Source: Prevotella sp. UBA2725 | GTDB taxonomy: Bacteria; Bacteroidota; Bacteroidia; Bacteroidales; Bacteroidaceae | Direction: 5' to 3' | Assembly (NCBI GenBank): GCA_002353825.1 | Contig: DEKJ01000017.1 | Coordinates: forward strand, 14,287-78,286 | Length of the DNA stretch: 64,000 nucleotides | In this document: piece by piece, positions 1-8,765 of the stretch | Layout: every line of letters begins with the position of its first letter | How positions within the stretch are numbered: position 1 is the first letter of the stretch | Notes under the pieces: generated by a model | Database searches by the model: none | Told to the model about the DNA's origin: nothing | Seen by the model: only the letters and a program-made list of their open reading frames with translations | Position numbers and translations under genes: made by a program

Positions 1-21
1 AACCAACTGAACTAACGCACC
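1..21 (-). tRNA. tRNA 5' end, cut by the left edge
   Basis: Read on the minus strand, the first bases are GGTGCGTTAGTTCAGTTGGT followed by T. That is a 7-base acceptor strand, TA, and a canonical D arm (GTTCAGTTGGTT). The anticodon lies outside the window, so the amino acid cannot be read. A well-formed promoter at 51-82 points at it, with 29 bases between the -7 element and the tRNA start. Confidence 0.8.
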
Positions 22-50
22 TTGTTGGCTTCATTTCTGAATTGCGAGTG

Positions 51-82
51 CAAAGGTAGACATATTTTTTTACTCTACCAAA
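51..82 (-). promoter_or_regulatory. Bacteroidetes-type promoter for the edge tRNA
   Basis: On the minus strand TTTG (82-79), a 20-base spacer and TACCTTTG (58-51) match the -33/-7 consensus. It overlaps the 3' end of the GNAT gene and reads out of the window. Confidence 0.8.
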
Positions 83-630
83 TTTTTCTCAATCTTTTTG
101 CAAAAAAAATGCATTAGATAGACATTTCGATACTTATCACCATCAAAAAGCCAGTCCTGGAGCTCTGCATCGCGCTTAAATCCGATTCCTTCGAAGAGCT
201 TTACACACCATGGGTTATCGACACTCACCAAAGCATAAAGTTGGTGGATGTGCAGCACACTATGTGCATAATCCATCATTTTCAATAGAGCAGCCTTGCC
301 ATAGCCTTGGTAACGATATTGTTGTCTGATGACAATGCCTACCTCAGCACGCTGATGCTGAGGATTGAAATTGCAAAGGTCGATGATACCGATAAACAGT
401 TTGTCCTCATCCGTGATGATAAGCCGCAGTTGCTTGTCGACATATATATCGCCGGTTGAATTTGCTATATACTCATGCAGAGCAAAACGAGAATAAGGCA
501 TATTCGTATTTCCTACTTTCCATATATCCCGATCATTCTCTATGATATACATGAAATCAAGATCCTCAGGCTCTACAGCTCTGAGAATGACAGAAGGTAT
601 TTTTTCTCTTTCCATAGTGTCCCCTTCCAT
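70..630 (-). CDS. GNAT family N-acetyltransferase
   Basis: A 186-residue protein with the Gcn5-related acetyltransferase fold, expected to move an acetyl group from acetyl-CoA to an amine; the substrate cannot be read. The acetyl-CoA loop is RYQGYGKAAL at residues 106-115 (Q/RxxGxG/A), followed by the usual C-terminal signature LFEGIGFKR at 145-153. The overall form resembles the SpeG/RimJ branch. The ATG at 630 overlaps the stop of the upstream glycosyltransferase gene by one base (TAATG), so the two are translationally linked. A second in-frame ATG at 615 (MEREK) has a purine-rich stretch before it and could be the true start. It is the last gene of the dapA-led run. Confidence 0.9.
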   Translation of the reverse strand: MEGDTMEREKIPSVILRAVEPEDLDFMYIIENDRDIWKVGNTNMPYSRFALHEYIANSTGDIYVDKQLRLIITDEDKLFIGIIDLCNFNPQHQRAEVGIVIRQQYRYQGYGKAALLKMMDYAHSVLHIHQLYALVSVDNPWCVKLFEGIGFKRDAELQDWLFDGDKYRNVYLMHFFCKKIEKNLVE

Positions 631-1808
631 TATGCTTTTATTATTTCTTGCTCGGTAATAATCATGTCCTCCATAGGATAATAAACCGCCATCGACACTT
701 TACCTGCAAAATGGTCATGCATAGCTGAAAACATCTCTGCATAAGAGAAAACTGTAGCATCAAACACCATGAAGACTTGTTTACCCTGCCACATCACCTT
801 ATTACCAAATGCTAAGGCATTAGCGTCATGATACTCAGCCCATAATCCCTTCTCAGATGCCAATGCCTGACAGAGTTTTATATGGTCTGGCCGAACATGA
901 AAGATATAATAGGCATCCGTAACCTTCCTATCTACTAATCCCATGCTCTTACGTGCCTTCTTGAAAGCAACCGAACAGAGCGCTATCCACGCCATACCAT
1001 TGACAGAAAAGCGCAGCAAAGGAAGCAACCATCGGTAAAGCCCTTTATAATGCTTACCACAAAAGATAAGCATAGCCTCATAGAAAACATGGACGTAGCG
1101 AAAGCTTGATTTCTGCGTCGATTCGCCTTTATAATGAAGAATACGCAGCGGAAGATACCAGTTCTCCCAACCACCTTTCAACAGACGGTAGCTTAAGTCA
1201 ATATCCTCTCCATACATGAAGAAATCCTCGTCCAGCAGTCCAACAGCCTCCAGTGCTTCACGCCGGAGAAGAAAGAAGGCTCCACTCACCGTCTCTATCT
1301 CTGAAGGTTCATCCCACGGCAACCAGCCCATATAGTATCGACCCATACGGTGATTATCAGGGAAGCGAGAACACAACCCCGTAAATTTATAAAAAGCTGT
1401 CATCGGCGTAGGGATACCTCTTCTCGATTCCTTGGCATCTGTTCCGCAAGGATTCATCATCCTGACCCCACATCCGCCAACCTTAGGATGAGTATCCATA
1501 AACTGCAACGTACGCGAGATTGTGTCCTCAGCTACTATCGTATCAGGATTAAGAAGCAACACATACTTCCCATCACTCTGCCGAATAGCCCGATTGTTAC
1601 CTCTTGCAAAACCTAAGTTGTGGTTGCTGCTAATGAACTTTACGTCTGGGAACAATCGTTGAAGACTCTCTACGGTGGCATCATGGGAATGATTATCGAA
1701 CACAATAACCTCAGCATCCAACCCCTTGATAGCTTTCTCTACAGAGGTCAGGCACTGCCAAAGATAATCTTTGACGTTATAGCTTACTATGATAACAGAG
1801 AGCTGCAT
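630..1808 (-). CDS. Family 2 glycosyltransferase with extra C-terminal domain
   Basis: A 392-residue GT-A fold enzyme that should transfer a sugar from a nucleotide-sugar to a surface glycan or lipid-linked acceptor. Residues 1-230 hold the GT2 domain: an N-terminal strand with VSYN, the NPDT motif at 87-90 in the metal-binding position, and YGEDIDLSYRL at about 199-209, typical of rhamnosyltransferase-like members. Around 260-282 there is one hydrophobic stretch. A soluble tail of about 110 residues (285-392) follows that I do not recognise; it makes the protein longer than a minimal GT2. It starts 3 bases after the small membrane protein stops. The acceptor is unknown. Confidence 0.9.
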   Translation of the reverse strand: MQLSVIIVSYNVKDYLWQCLTSVEKAIKGLDAEVIVFDNHSHDATVESLQRLFPDVKFISSNHNLGFARGNNRAIRQSDGKYVLLLNPDTIVAEDTISRTLQFMDTHPKVGGCGVRMMNPCGTDAKESRRGIPTPMTAFYKFTGLCSRFPDNHRMGRYYMGWLPWDEPSEIETVSGAFFLLRREALEAVGLLDEDFFMYGEDIDLSYRLLKGGWENWYLPLRILHYKGESTQKSSFRYVHVFYEAMLIFCGKHYKGLYRWLLPLLRFSVNGMAWIALCSVAFKKARKSMGLVDRKVTDAYYIFHVRPDHIKLCQALASEKGLWAEYHDANALAFGNKVMWQGKQVFMVFDATVFSYAEMFSAMHDHFAGKVSMAVYYPMEDMIITEQEIIKA

Positions 1809-1811
1809 GAG

Positions 1812-2252
1812 TTACTTTTGTTCCTCTGAGGTTACAGAAGTTTCTTGGCTACATCTACCCTTCGATGGATAGACAAAGCAAAGGCTCAGCAATCCTATGA
1901 TACCCATATAGCCAAACGCCACGTTCATAAATTGGTAATAGAGCCAACAATTGACAAGCATCGGCAGGGTGAGCATCAGCAAACGTACACTACCCCACTG
2001 TCGCAAGGCTGTATCCGCAGATGACTGCAAGGCATGCTTGATACCACGAAACTTGAAAAGCCTGAGTGATATAGGGATCAGACAAATCGTTATGAGTTCC
2101 ATGGCAATAGCCACATAATACTCATTCAGCTTGTTATCATGCCACCCACCGGAGAGCAGGATATCGTTCTCGTACAATATGATGATACAAAGACAGATGA
2201 GTACCGGAATCCAGAATTCCAATAACAATAATTTATGTGGATTAGTTTTCAT
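1812..2252 (-). CDS. Small integral membrane protein, function unknown
   Basis: A 146-residue protein with about four hydrophobic segments (roughly 8-27, 46-64, 91-110, 112-128), a short cytoplasm-like N-terminus and a polar tail. I do not recognise a family motif. It sits 5 bases after recR and 3 bases before the glycosyltransferase in the same strand run, so it is very likely cotranscribed with them. No catalytic residues can be proposed. Confidence 0.75.
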   Translation of the reverse strand: MKTNPHKLLLLEFWIPVLICLCIIILYENDILLSGGWHDNKLNEYYVAIAMELITICLIPISLRLFKFRGIKHALQSSADTALRQWGSVRLLMLTLPMLVNCWLYYQFMNVAFGYMGIIGLLSLCFVYPSKGRCSQETSVTSEEQK

Positions 2253-2257
2253 GGATA

Positions 2258-2866
2258 CTATTCTTTAATGGGTGTGCGATTGACGATGGACCGGCCCAAT
2301 GTCACCTCATCGGTATACTCAAGTTCATTTCCCACACTGATACCACGCGCTATGACCGTCTGCTTGACATGATAAGGCTGAAGCTGGCGGGAGATATAAA
2401 AGTTTGTTGTGTCGCCTTCCATCGTCGAACTGAGAGCAAGAATCACCTCATTGATTCCTCCGGCAGCCACGCGCTGCACAAGAGAGTCAATCTCCAGGTC
2501 ACCGGGGCCAATGCCATCCATCGGTGAGATGATACCTCCTAAAACATGGTACAGTCCGTGGTAAGCCTGAGTGTTCTCTATGGCCATCACATCTTGCACA
2601 TTCTCTACGACGCAAATCGTCGTGCGGTCACGGCGCTCGTCAGCACAGATAGGACAAATATCAGTATCGCTGATATTATGACAAATCTTACAATGCTTGA
2701 TGTCGTGCCGCATCTTAACTATAGCATCGGCAAAAGAATCGACCGACGCTACAGGCTGTTTAAGCAAATGAAGAGCCAGACGCAGAGCCGTCTTAGGCCC
2801 TACCCCTGGCAGTTTTCCAAGTTCATCCGTAGCACGACTCAGCAGCACAGAAGGGTACTGCTCCAT
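2258..2866 (-). CDS. recR: Recombination protein RecR
   Basis: A 202-residue protein, full length for RecR, which works with RecO (and RecF) to load RecA at single-stranded gaps. The order is standard: helix-hairpin-helix LPGVGPKTA at 19-27, a C4 zinc finger with Cys59, Cys62, Cys71 and Cys74, then a Toprim domain from about residue 83 (VVENVQD). The ATG overlaps the stop of the barrel-protein gene by one base. Its place in an operon led by dapA and cstA is not a functional link I can justify. Confidence 0.97.
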   Translation of the reverse strand: MEQYPSVLLSRATDELGKLPGVGPKTALRLALHLLKQPVASVDSFADAIVKMRHDIKHCKICHNISDTDICPICADERRDRTTICVVENVQDVMAIENTQAYHGLYHVLGGIISPMDGIGPGDLEIDSLVQRVAAGGINEVILALSSTMEGDTTNFYISRQLQPYHVKQTVIARGISVGNELEYTDEVTLGRSIVNRTPIKE

Positions 2867-3360
2867 TAGTCTTTGCCCAAATAGATGCCAAAGCCAATAC
2901 GCAATCCAATCGTTGAATAATCGGAATGCCTCTTGAAGCTCTGCTGATAGTAGATGCTCGGCTCAATAGTGATTGTATGACTCAGGAAGAAGGCATAACC
3001 AATCTCTATTCCCGGCATAAAATCGTTGTAACTACTGTTAGCATGTACAAACTTTGCATTAGCACCAAGGAAGATGCCGTTCTGCGTGATGTAATAGCGG
3101 CCACCAACACCTGCAGTCAGTGTATTATCCATATCCTTACCCGGATGATCAAAACCTGCCACTCCATAGACAAGCAGATTATCGGCCAGGAAGCGACCAG
3201 CCATCGCATTGACACCGAATTTAGCCTCTGTAGAACCATTATAACTGAGGTCTAACCCCGTAACCGAGGCACCTATATAGTTCTTGCCTTCTTCAAACTG
3301 TGCACTTGCCGTTATTGTGGCAAGGAGAGCGATTGCCAAAGTCAAAATCTTTTTCTTCAT
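2866..3360 (-). CDS. Small outer-membrane beta-barrel protein
   Basis: A 164-residue protein with a clear signal peptide (residues 1-20, cut after TASA before QFEEG). The mature part alternates polar and hydrophobic residues and shows repeated glycine/aromatic strand ends (YIGASVTG, LLVYGVAGF, GVGGRYYI, TIGLRIGFGIYLG). This fits a small 8-stranded outer-membrane beta-barrel. Ligand and role are unknown. It lies 30 bases after cstA stops and overlaps recR by one base. Confidence 0.8.
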   Translation of the reverse strand: MKKKILTLAIALLATITASAQFEEGKNYIGASVTGLDLSYNGSTEAKFGVNAMAGRFLADNLLVYGVAGFDHPGKDMDNTLTAGVGGRYYITQNGIFLGANAKFVHANSSYNDFMPGIEIGYAFFLSHTITIEPSIYYQQSFKRHSDYSTIGLRIGFGIYLGKD

Positions 3361-3390
3361 ACTACTTAATGAATAAAACGAATGAAATAA

Positions 3391-4899
3391 TTATTTATAC
3401 GCCTTGCGATACCACCACAGGAACCACACACATGCGATGACAACGCTAATGACGGAGCCGCAATAGCTCACCGTCGTATTTAGTTCAAGTGCCATCGGTG
3501 AGACGAGGAGGAACGTAAAGCACACAGCCGTCATGAAGAGTGCGGGGATGAGTGTGATGATAAAAGGCTTCTTTTGCTGAACAAGATAAACCGTGATGGT
3601 CCAAAGGGTGAAGACAGCGAGCGTTTGGTTAGACCAGCCGAACCATTGCCAGATCGTATTGAATCCGTCAGGGTTCTCCATCTGCCACACGAGCAGTGCA
3701 ATAGCCGCTGCGAACATCGGGATAGCTACCAACAAGCGCTTGTGCACGCCTTTCTGACTGAGATGCAAAGCATCGGCAATGATCAGGCGGGCAGAGCGGA
3801 AAGCTGTATCTCCACTTGTAATAGGAGCAGCTACCACACCAAAGATAGCTAAAACTCCTCCAAAGAATCCAAGCCACCCTGTACAAACTTTTTCTACGAC
3901 ATTTGGTGCCGTAAAATACTGGATAAGACTCTTACCGCCATTGGTCTGTGCCAGGAACTCATTGATACTGTTTGCATCCACGACCTGACGCCAGCCGCCA
4001 TAGTAGAAGAAATAAATGGAGACGGTAGCCCAGATCAATGCCACAATACCTTCCGTTATCATAGCACCGTAAAATACGGGGCGACCTACCTTCTCACTTC
4101 CCAGGCAACGGGCCATCAACGGGCTCTGTGTGCCATGGAAACCACTAATAGCTCCACAGGCGATCGTCAGGAACAAGCAAGGGAAGAGTGGGTTCTTAGC
4201 GATATACGACTCCGTACCAAGCAGCGACTGCGGTTTGTTGAGATTGCTTGCATCGAGATTGCTCCAAAGCTCCGGTAGAGCGGGCATCTTGACATAGAGA
4301 CAGACCATCAGTGCCACAGCCATAAAGAGCATGGCGAAGGCGAAGATAGGATAGATCTTTCCAATAATCTTATCGATAGGAAGCAACGTAGCCAATACAT
4401 AATAAGCAAAGATGGCGCACACCCAACCCAGCGTTGTCCAACCGAAATCTTTCAGTACCAAGGCAGGACTATAGACGAATACAACGCCCACCATCATCAG
4501 AAGGAAGACGGAGAAGACAAGCATCACAGCCTTCGTACGCTTGCCGAGATAAGTACCGACAAGTTCCGGAAGGTTAGCTCCATTGTGCCGCACCGAGAGC
4601 ATACCCGAGAAATAGTCGTGTACGGCTCCTGCAAAGATACAGCCAAAGATAATCCACAGATAAGCCACCGGGCCATACCATGCTCCCATGATAGCTCCGA
4701 AGATAGGGCCTGTACCGGCGATATTAAGAAACTGTATCATAAACACTTTCCACGTCGGCATGACAATATAATCCACCCCATCAGCATTGGCGACTGCAGG
4801 AGTTGGACGGTCGTCGGGCTGGAACACACGCTCCACGAACTTACCGTAGAGGATGTATCCCAAAATCAAAGCCACGAGGGCAATTGTAAAAGAAATCAT
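3391..4899 (-). CDS. cstA: Carbon starvation protein A family transporter
   Basis: A 502-residue polytopic inner-membrane protein of the CstA family, whose E. coli members import peptides and pyruvate. Family hallmarks are the N-terminal IALVALILGYILYGKFVERV, the GTGPIFGAIMGAWYGP segment, FAGAVHDYFSGMLSVRHNGA, and the GFHGTQSPLMARC segment in the middle. It is shorter than the about 700-residue enterobacterial protein, as is usual for the compact CstA of Bacteroidetes. It begins 19 bases after dapA ends. The substrate is inferred from family membership only. Confidence 0.93.
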   Translation of the reverse strand: MISFTIALVALILGYILYGKFVERVFQPDDRPTPAVANADGVDYIVMPTWKVFMIQFLNIAGTGPIFGAIMGAWYGPVAYLWIIFGCIFAGAVHDYFSGMLSVRHNGANLPELVGTYLGKRTKAVMLVFSVFLLMMVGVVFVYSPALVLKDFGWTTLGWVCAIFAYYVLATLLPIDKIIGKIYPIFAFAMLFMAVALMVCLYVKMPALPELWSNLDASNLNKPQSLLGTESYIAKNPLFPCLFLTIACGAISGFHGTQSPLMARCLGSEKVGRPVFYGAMITEGIVALIWATVSIYFFYYGGWRQVVDANSINEFLAQTNGGKSLIQYFTAPNVVEKVCTGWLGFFGGVLAIFGVVAAPITSGDTAFRSARLIIADALHLSQKGVHKRLLVAIPMFAAAIALLVWQMENPDGFNTIWQWFGWSNQTLAVFTLWTITVYLVQQKKPFIITLIPALFMTAVCFTFLLVSPMALELNTTVSYCGSVISVVIACVWFLWWYRKAYK

Positions 4900-4918
4900 C
4901 TTTCTTTAACCTCTTACC

Positions 4919-5806
4919 TTAAAATCTCAGTTCTTTTAATATATCTGCCATCTTCTGCTTAGTCTCAATGTTTGTAGGAACGAGGGGCAGACGCAACACG
5001 TTCTCAATCATACCCATATCGTTGAGCAGTGCCTTCACACCGGCGGGGTTACCGTCGACAAAAAGCAACTTGTAGAGTTCGGTAAACATATGATGGATCT
5101 TGCGGGCTGCCTCATACTCACCATTGAACTCCAGGCGGATCATCCTTGAGAACTCCTTTGGAAGAGCATTACCAATGACAGAGATGACACCCACTGCACC
5201 ACTGGCAATCATCGAGAACGTCAGGGCATCATCACCACTGATAACCTCAAAGTTACGTGGTTTGTTCTTCAGAATCTCATCAATCTGCTCCAGGCTGCCC
5301 GAAGCTTCTTTGATACCCACGATATTCGGGAAGTCAGTAGCGAGACGGACGGTTGTCTCTGCCTTCATGTTGACGCCCGTACGTCCCGGCACATTATACA
5401 TCACGATAGGCAGCGGAGCTTCCTGAGCGATGGCCTTGAAATGTTGATAAAGTCCCTCCTGAGAAGGCTTGTTATAGAACGGGCAAATGCTAAGGATGCC
5501 ATCAATGCCATCCCAGTTGGTCGACTTCATTTCCTCGATTACGGCACGCGTGTTGTTGCCACCACAATATTTGAGCAATGGCACACGTCCTTTGTTGACA
5601 TCCTTGATAACCTCCGTGATCTTGTCTTTCTCCTCACGGGTAAGACACGGAGCCTCTGCCGTAGTGGCGAGAATGCACAGGAAGTCAGCATTGTTGTTGA
5701 TCTGGTAATCTACGAGCTTAGCGAGCGCTTTGTAGTCTACCTCACCTTCCTTTGTGAAAGGTGTAATAAGGGCGATGCCCAAGCCTCTGAAAATATTTTG
5801 TGCCAT
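4919..5806 (-). CDS. dapA: 4-hydroxy-tetrahydrodipicolinate synthase
   Basis: A 295-residue TIM-barrel enzyme, full length, that condenses pyruvate with aspartate semialdehyde at the first committed step of lysine and meso-diaminopimelate synthesis in the cytoplasm. The Schiff-base lysine is Lys166 in GIKEASG; Tyr137 and Arg142 (YNVPGRTGVN) complete the active site; ATTAEAPCL around 47-55 replaces the usual TTGE loop with a small change. It is first in a seven-gene leftward run and has a perfect promoter 49 bases upstream. Confidence 0.97.
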   Translation of the reverse strand: MAQNIFRGLGIALITPFTKEGEVDYKALAKLVDYQINNNADFLCILATTAEAPCLTREEKDKITEVIKDVNKGRVPLLKYCGGNNTRAVIEEMKSTNWDGIDGILSICPFYNKPSQEGLYQHFKAIAQEAPLPIVMYNVPGRTGVNMKAETTVRLATDFPNIVGIKEASGSLEQIDEILKNKPRNFEVISGDDALTFSMIASGAVGVISVIGNALPKEFSRMIRLEFNGEYEAARKIHHMFTELYKLLFVDGNPAGVKALLNDMGMIENVLRLPLVPTNIETKQKMADILKELRF

Positions 5807-5854
5807 ATATATATAATGTATAAGCGTTTTGACGATAATGCGTCAGTTTTGATG

Positions 5855-5885
5855 CAAAGTTAATCGTTTTGTTCCGAATATCAAA
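5855..5885 (-). promoter_or_regulatory. Promoter of the dapA run
   Basis: Minus strand TTTG (5885-5882), 19-base spacer, TAACTTTG (5862-5855). This is a full match to the Bacteroidetes -33/-7 consensus, followed about 48 bases later by the dapA ATG. Confidence 0.85.
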
Positions 5886-5894
5886 GAAAATTGG

Positions 5895-6809
5895 CTATTT
5901 ACTTCCGATAAACAATAAAACCATGGATAAAAGTACTAATAACAGGTCCACGGCCTTGGCTTTGAGATTACGTTCATGGAAGAAGACAGCACCAAAAAGG
6001 AAACTCACGATCACACTGCTTCGACGAATCATCGACACGATAGAGATCATGGCTCCCGGCAAGCTCAATGCATAGAAATATACGAAGTCGGCAGCTGAAA
6101 GGAAAATGCTGATACCAACGATTGTCCAGCTCCAGTGAAACTTATCCTTCGAGCGTCGTGGCAGCCAGATGATGAGAAGCATAACCAACATCATAAACGA
6201 CTGATAGATATTGTACCACGACTGTACAGCCATACGGTCGAGCCCCACTCCCCCATTGTCAGGTGAAGCCATGAGGTATTTATCATACAAACCGCTGATG
6301 GCACCGAGCACAGCCGCCAGGACGATACACCCGATCCACTTGTTATGACTGAAGTTGATACCCTCGCGCTTGCCCGACTTACTGAGCATGAAGAAAGAGG
6401 TCACTGCCACAGCCACACCGGCCCACTGCCAGGCATTAAGGCGCTCGCCAAAGACAAGCAGAGCGCCGACAAGCACCATCACAGGACGTGTAGCATTGAT
6501 AGGGCCAACAATCGTCAGGGGAAGATGCTTCATGCCGATATAACCAGCAAGCCACGAAGAGAGCACAATAACGCTTTTCAAAATGATATAGCGGTGCATC
6601 TCCCAGCCACCTGAACCGACATGGAATGTCGAGCCAACAGGTAGTGTCCCCGAAGCCGAGAGGATAATCAGTGGCAGAAAGATAAGGGAGCAAAAAACAG
6701 TATTGAGAAAAAGAACCGGAATGACAGCATTACCCTGAAGCGCTTTCTTCTTAAACGAATCATAAAAGCCTAAAAGCGCCGCTGACATAAAGGCTAAAAA
6801 TAACCACAT
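5895..6809 (-). CDS. EamA/DMT-family membrane transporter
   Basis: A 304-residue protein with about ten hydrophobic helices arranged as two repeats, as in the drug/metabolite transporter superfamily. The N-terminus (MWLFLAFMSAALLGFYDSFK), the conserved NATRPVMVLVGALLVFGERL helix pair near 104-123 and the matching RRSSVIVSFLFGAVFFHER near 262-280 show the two EamA halves. The substrate cannot be inferred. A 22-bp tandem array begins 39 bases upstream of its start, so any leader would contain or abut that array. It ends 9 bases from the dapA -33 box. Confidence 0.88.
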   Translation of the reverse strand: MWLFLAFMSAALLGFYDSFKKKALQGNAVIPVLFLNTVFCSLIFLPLIILSASGTLPVGSTFHVGSGGWEMHRYIILKSVIVLSSWLAGYIGMKHLPLTIVGPINATRPVMVLVGALLVFGERLNAWQWAGVAVAVTSFFMLSKSGKREGINFSHNKWIGCIVLAAVLGAISGLYDKYLMASPDNGGVGLDRMAVQSWYNIYQSFMMLVMLLIIWLPRRSKDKFHWSWTIVGISIFLSAADFVYFYALSLPGAMISIVSMIRRSSVIVSFLFGAVFFHERNLKAKAVDLLLVLLSMVLLFIGSK

Positions 6810-6847
6810 GAAGACTTATGCTATAGAACGAATACATCACAAACCCA

Positions 6848-6935
6848 TTGTTTGTCGAACGACAAACGATTAGCTGACGTTCGACAAACAATTGGCTGAC
6901 GTTCGACAAACGATTGTTTGACGAACGCCGGACAA
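6848..6935. repeat. 22-bp tandem array A (4 units, order X-Y-Y-X)
   Basis: Four exact 22-bp units at 6848, 6870, 6892 and 6914. Units 1 and 4 (type X) contain GTTTG(T/A)CGAACG; units 2 and 3 (type Y) contain GCTGACGTTCGACAAAC. Unit 1 holds a perfect dyad TTTGTCG-AA-CGACAAA. It lies between the DUF3127 stop and the DMT permease start. The same unit types in the same order recur at 57938-58025. There are no unique spacers, so it is not CRISPR. Confidence 0.9.
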
Positions 6936-6954
6936 TATGATCGCGTTTAATGGG

Positions 6955-7407
6955 TTAGAACGGCAGATCGTCGGAACTGTCGCCACCGAGCGGATCCTGA
7001 GCGCCTGTAGGCTGAGCAGCAGGAGCAGCGCCCTGTGCGGGAGCAGCAGGAGCAACGGGAGCCCCACCAAGCTGACTTGCAGGCTGTGCAGGCTGAGCAC
7101 CGGTATTCACTGCATTAGGATCAATGTGGTCGCACTGATAGCAACTAATATCGGTGATATATTTGTCCTGCCAAGGACGAGCATTGATGTCAAGCCATAT
7201 GTGCACAGTGTCGCCCTGATGAATATTAAACTGCTGAATACGATCAGCACCGAACACTCTGAACTGGCATGCACGAGGATATTGATCCTTCGTCTGGATA
7301 ACGAAATCCTGTGACTTCCATGCATTGCCTGTACGCTGGGAGACACCTTCCCTTGCGGGATATTCCTTGATAATTACTCCCTCTACTTCTATTCCTTGTA
7401 AAGCCAT
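6955..7407 (-). CDS. DUF3127 OB-fold-like protein with SSB-style tail
   Basis: A 150-residue protein whose first 100 residues fit the DUF3127 family, a small beta-rich domain resembling single-strand DNA-binding OB folds (GVIIKEYPAREGVSQRTG, then FRVFGADRIQQFN). Residues about 103-140 are a Pro/Ala/Gln/Gly-rich linker. The protein ends DDLPF, which matches the acidic C-terminal tip by which bacterial SSB recruits repair proteins. The sequence therefore suggests an SSB-like protein. DNA binding is inferred, not shown. It is monocistronic, with its own promoter at 7460-7490, and is divergent from dnaN. Confidence 0.85.
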   Translation of the reverse strand: MALQGIEVEGVIIKEYPAREGVSQRTGNAWKSQDFVIQTKDQYPRACQFRVFGADRIQQFNIHQGDTVHIWLDINARPWQDKYITDISCYQCDHIDPNAVNTGAQPAQPASQLGGAPVAPAAPAQGAAPAAQPTGAQDPLGGDSSDDLPF

Positions 7408-7459
7408 AATTGTTTTTATTTATTGAATTAATGTTTTATTCAAAGCAATTAAGATTATG

Positions 7460-7490
7460 CGAAATTAATGAAAAATTCGGTCATCGCAAA
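7460..7490 (-). promoter_or_regulatory. Promoter of the DUF3127 gene
   Basis: Minus strand TTTG (7490-7487), 19-base spacer, TAATTTCG (7467-7460): one mismatch to TAnnTTTG. Confidence 0.6.
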
Positions 7491-7562
7491 GTATTTGAGC
7501 GATTAAAAATAGAAAAAACAAAAAATTATTATCGCAACGGCTACATTTAGTGGAATAATTCG

Positions 7563-7570
7563 TATCTTTG
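7563..7570 (+). promoter_or_regulatory. -7 element of the dnaN promoter
   Basis: TATCTTTG 55 bases before the dnaN ATG. I see no good TTTG at the -33 distance, so only the -7 half is supported. Confidence 0.55.
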
Positions 7571-7625
7571 TCCGACATAAGTACTTAATTATTTAAATTG
7601 ATACAATAATAAAACTAAAGATACG

Positions 7626-8750
7626 ATGAGATTCACACTTTCCAGCACGGCGCTCAACAGCCGTTTGCAGACCCTTGCGAAGGTCATCAACAGTAAGAAC
7701 TCTCTTGCCATCCTCGAGAGTTTCCTTTTCCAGGTGCACGACGGTAAGATCACTATCACTGCCTCCGACAGCGAGAACCGCATGACAGCGGAGCTCCCGC
7801 TTGACGAGAGTGACACTGACGGCGAGTTCGCTATTCCGAACCGCACCATCCTCGACGCCGTCAAGGAGCTCCCCGAGCAGCCCCTGACCTTCGAGGTCAA
7901 TCCGGAGACTTACGAGGTAGCTATCGAATATCAGAATGGCCGTTACAACTTCACAGCACAGAATGCTGAGGAATATCCGCAGAAAGCGCCTATCGCTGAG
8001 GATGCCAAGACGATCACTATCAGTGCCAAGGTGCTTTGCGACAATATCGCTCGCACGATCTTCGCTACGGACAACAATGAGATCCGCCCTGTAATGAACG
8101 GTATCTATTTCGACCTCCTCCCCGACTGCCTCGCTTTCGTTGCTTCCGACGGTCATAAGCTCGTGCGCTGCCGCTACACAGCCATCAAGAGCGAAGAGCA
8201 CGCCTCATTTATCCTTCCTAAAAAGCCCGCTATGCTACTGCGTACGGTGCTTGACAAGAGCGAAGACGATGTGACGATCAAGTTCAGTAGCAACTCAGCT
8301 GAGTTCTATTTCCCCAATGGCACACTCTCCAGCACGCTCATTGAGGGCGTATTTCCGAACTACAACGCTGCTATTCCGACAGATAACACCAATGAACTCG
8401 TCATCGACCGCAAGGCACTGCTCGGTGCTATCAGGCGTGTGCTCCCGTTCGCAAGCATGAGTTCACAGCTTATCCGTTTCCGTCTCGAGAACGGCAGTCT
8501 TGAACTGACCTCCGAGGATCTTGACTTCGCCACAAGCGCTAAGGAGGACATCGTTTGCTCCTACAGCGGCACCCCGCTGCAGATCGGTTTCCGCGGCGAT
8601 TTCTTCTCAGAGATCCTCAACAGCATCACCACCGACGACATCAAGATGCTTTTAGGTGATCCCAGCCGCGCAGGCATCATCCTGCCTACAGAGCAGCCTG
8701 AGAACGAAGATATCCTGATGTTGATCATGCCGTTGCTTTTAAGTGAGTAA
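7626..8750 (+). CDS. dnaN: DNA polymerase III beta subunit (sliding clamp)
   Basis: A 374-residue protein, full length for the ring clamp that tethers DNA polymerase III to DNA. The N-terminal MRFTLSSTALNSRLQTLAKV, the NSLAILESFLFQV strand, and the C-terminal IILPTEQPENEDILMLIMPL with a short tail match the three-domain beta clamp. It leads a rightward run with an epsilon-like exonuclease 15 bases downstream. No dnaA or DnaA-box cluster is nearby, so this is not the classical dnaA-dnaN origin arrangement. Confidence 0.97.
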   Translation: MRFTLSSTALNSRLQTLAKVINSKNSLAILESFLFQVHDGKITITASDSENRMTAELPLDESDTDGEFAIPNRTILDAVKELPEQPLTFEVNPETYEVAIEYQNGRYNFTAQNAEEYPQKAPIAEDAKTITISAKVLCDNIARTIFATDNNEIRPVMNGIYFDLLPDCLAFVASDGHKLVRCRYTAIKSEEHASFILPKKPAMLLRTVLDKSEDDVTIKFSSNSAEFYFPNGTLSSTLIEGVFPNYNAAIPTDNTNELVIDRKALLGAIRRVLPFASMSSQLIRFRLENGSLELTSEDLDFATSAKEDIVCSYSGTPLQIGFRGDFFSEILNSITTDDIKMLLGDPSRAGIILPTEQPENEDILMLIMPLLLSE

Positions 8751-8765
8751 AGGATAACGATTATC

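Noticed and set aside
6848..8750. Replication origin with iterons next to dnaN
   Set aside because: The 22-bp period resembles plasmid iterons, but there is no dnaA, no rep gene and no DnaA-box cluster, and similar arrays occur far from dnaN.
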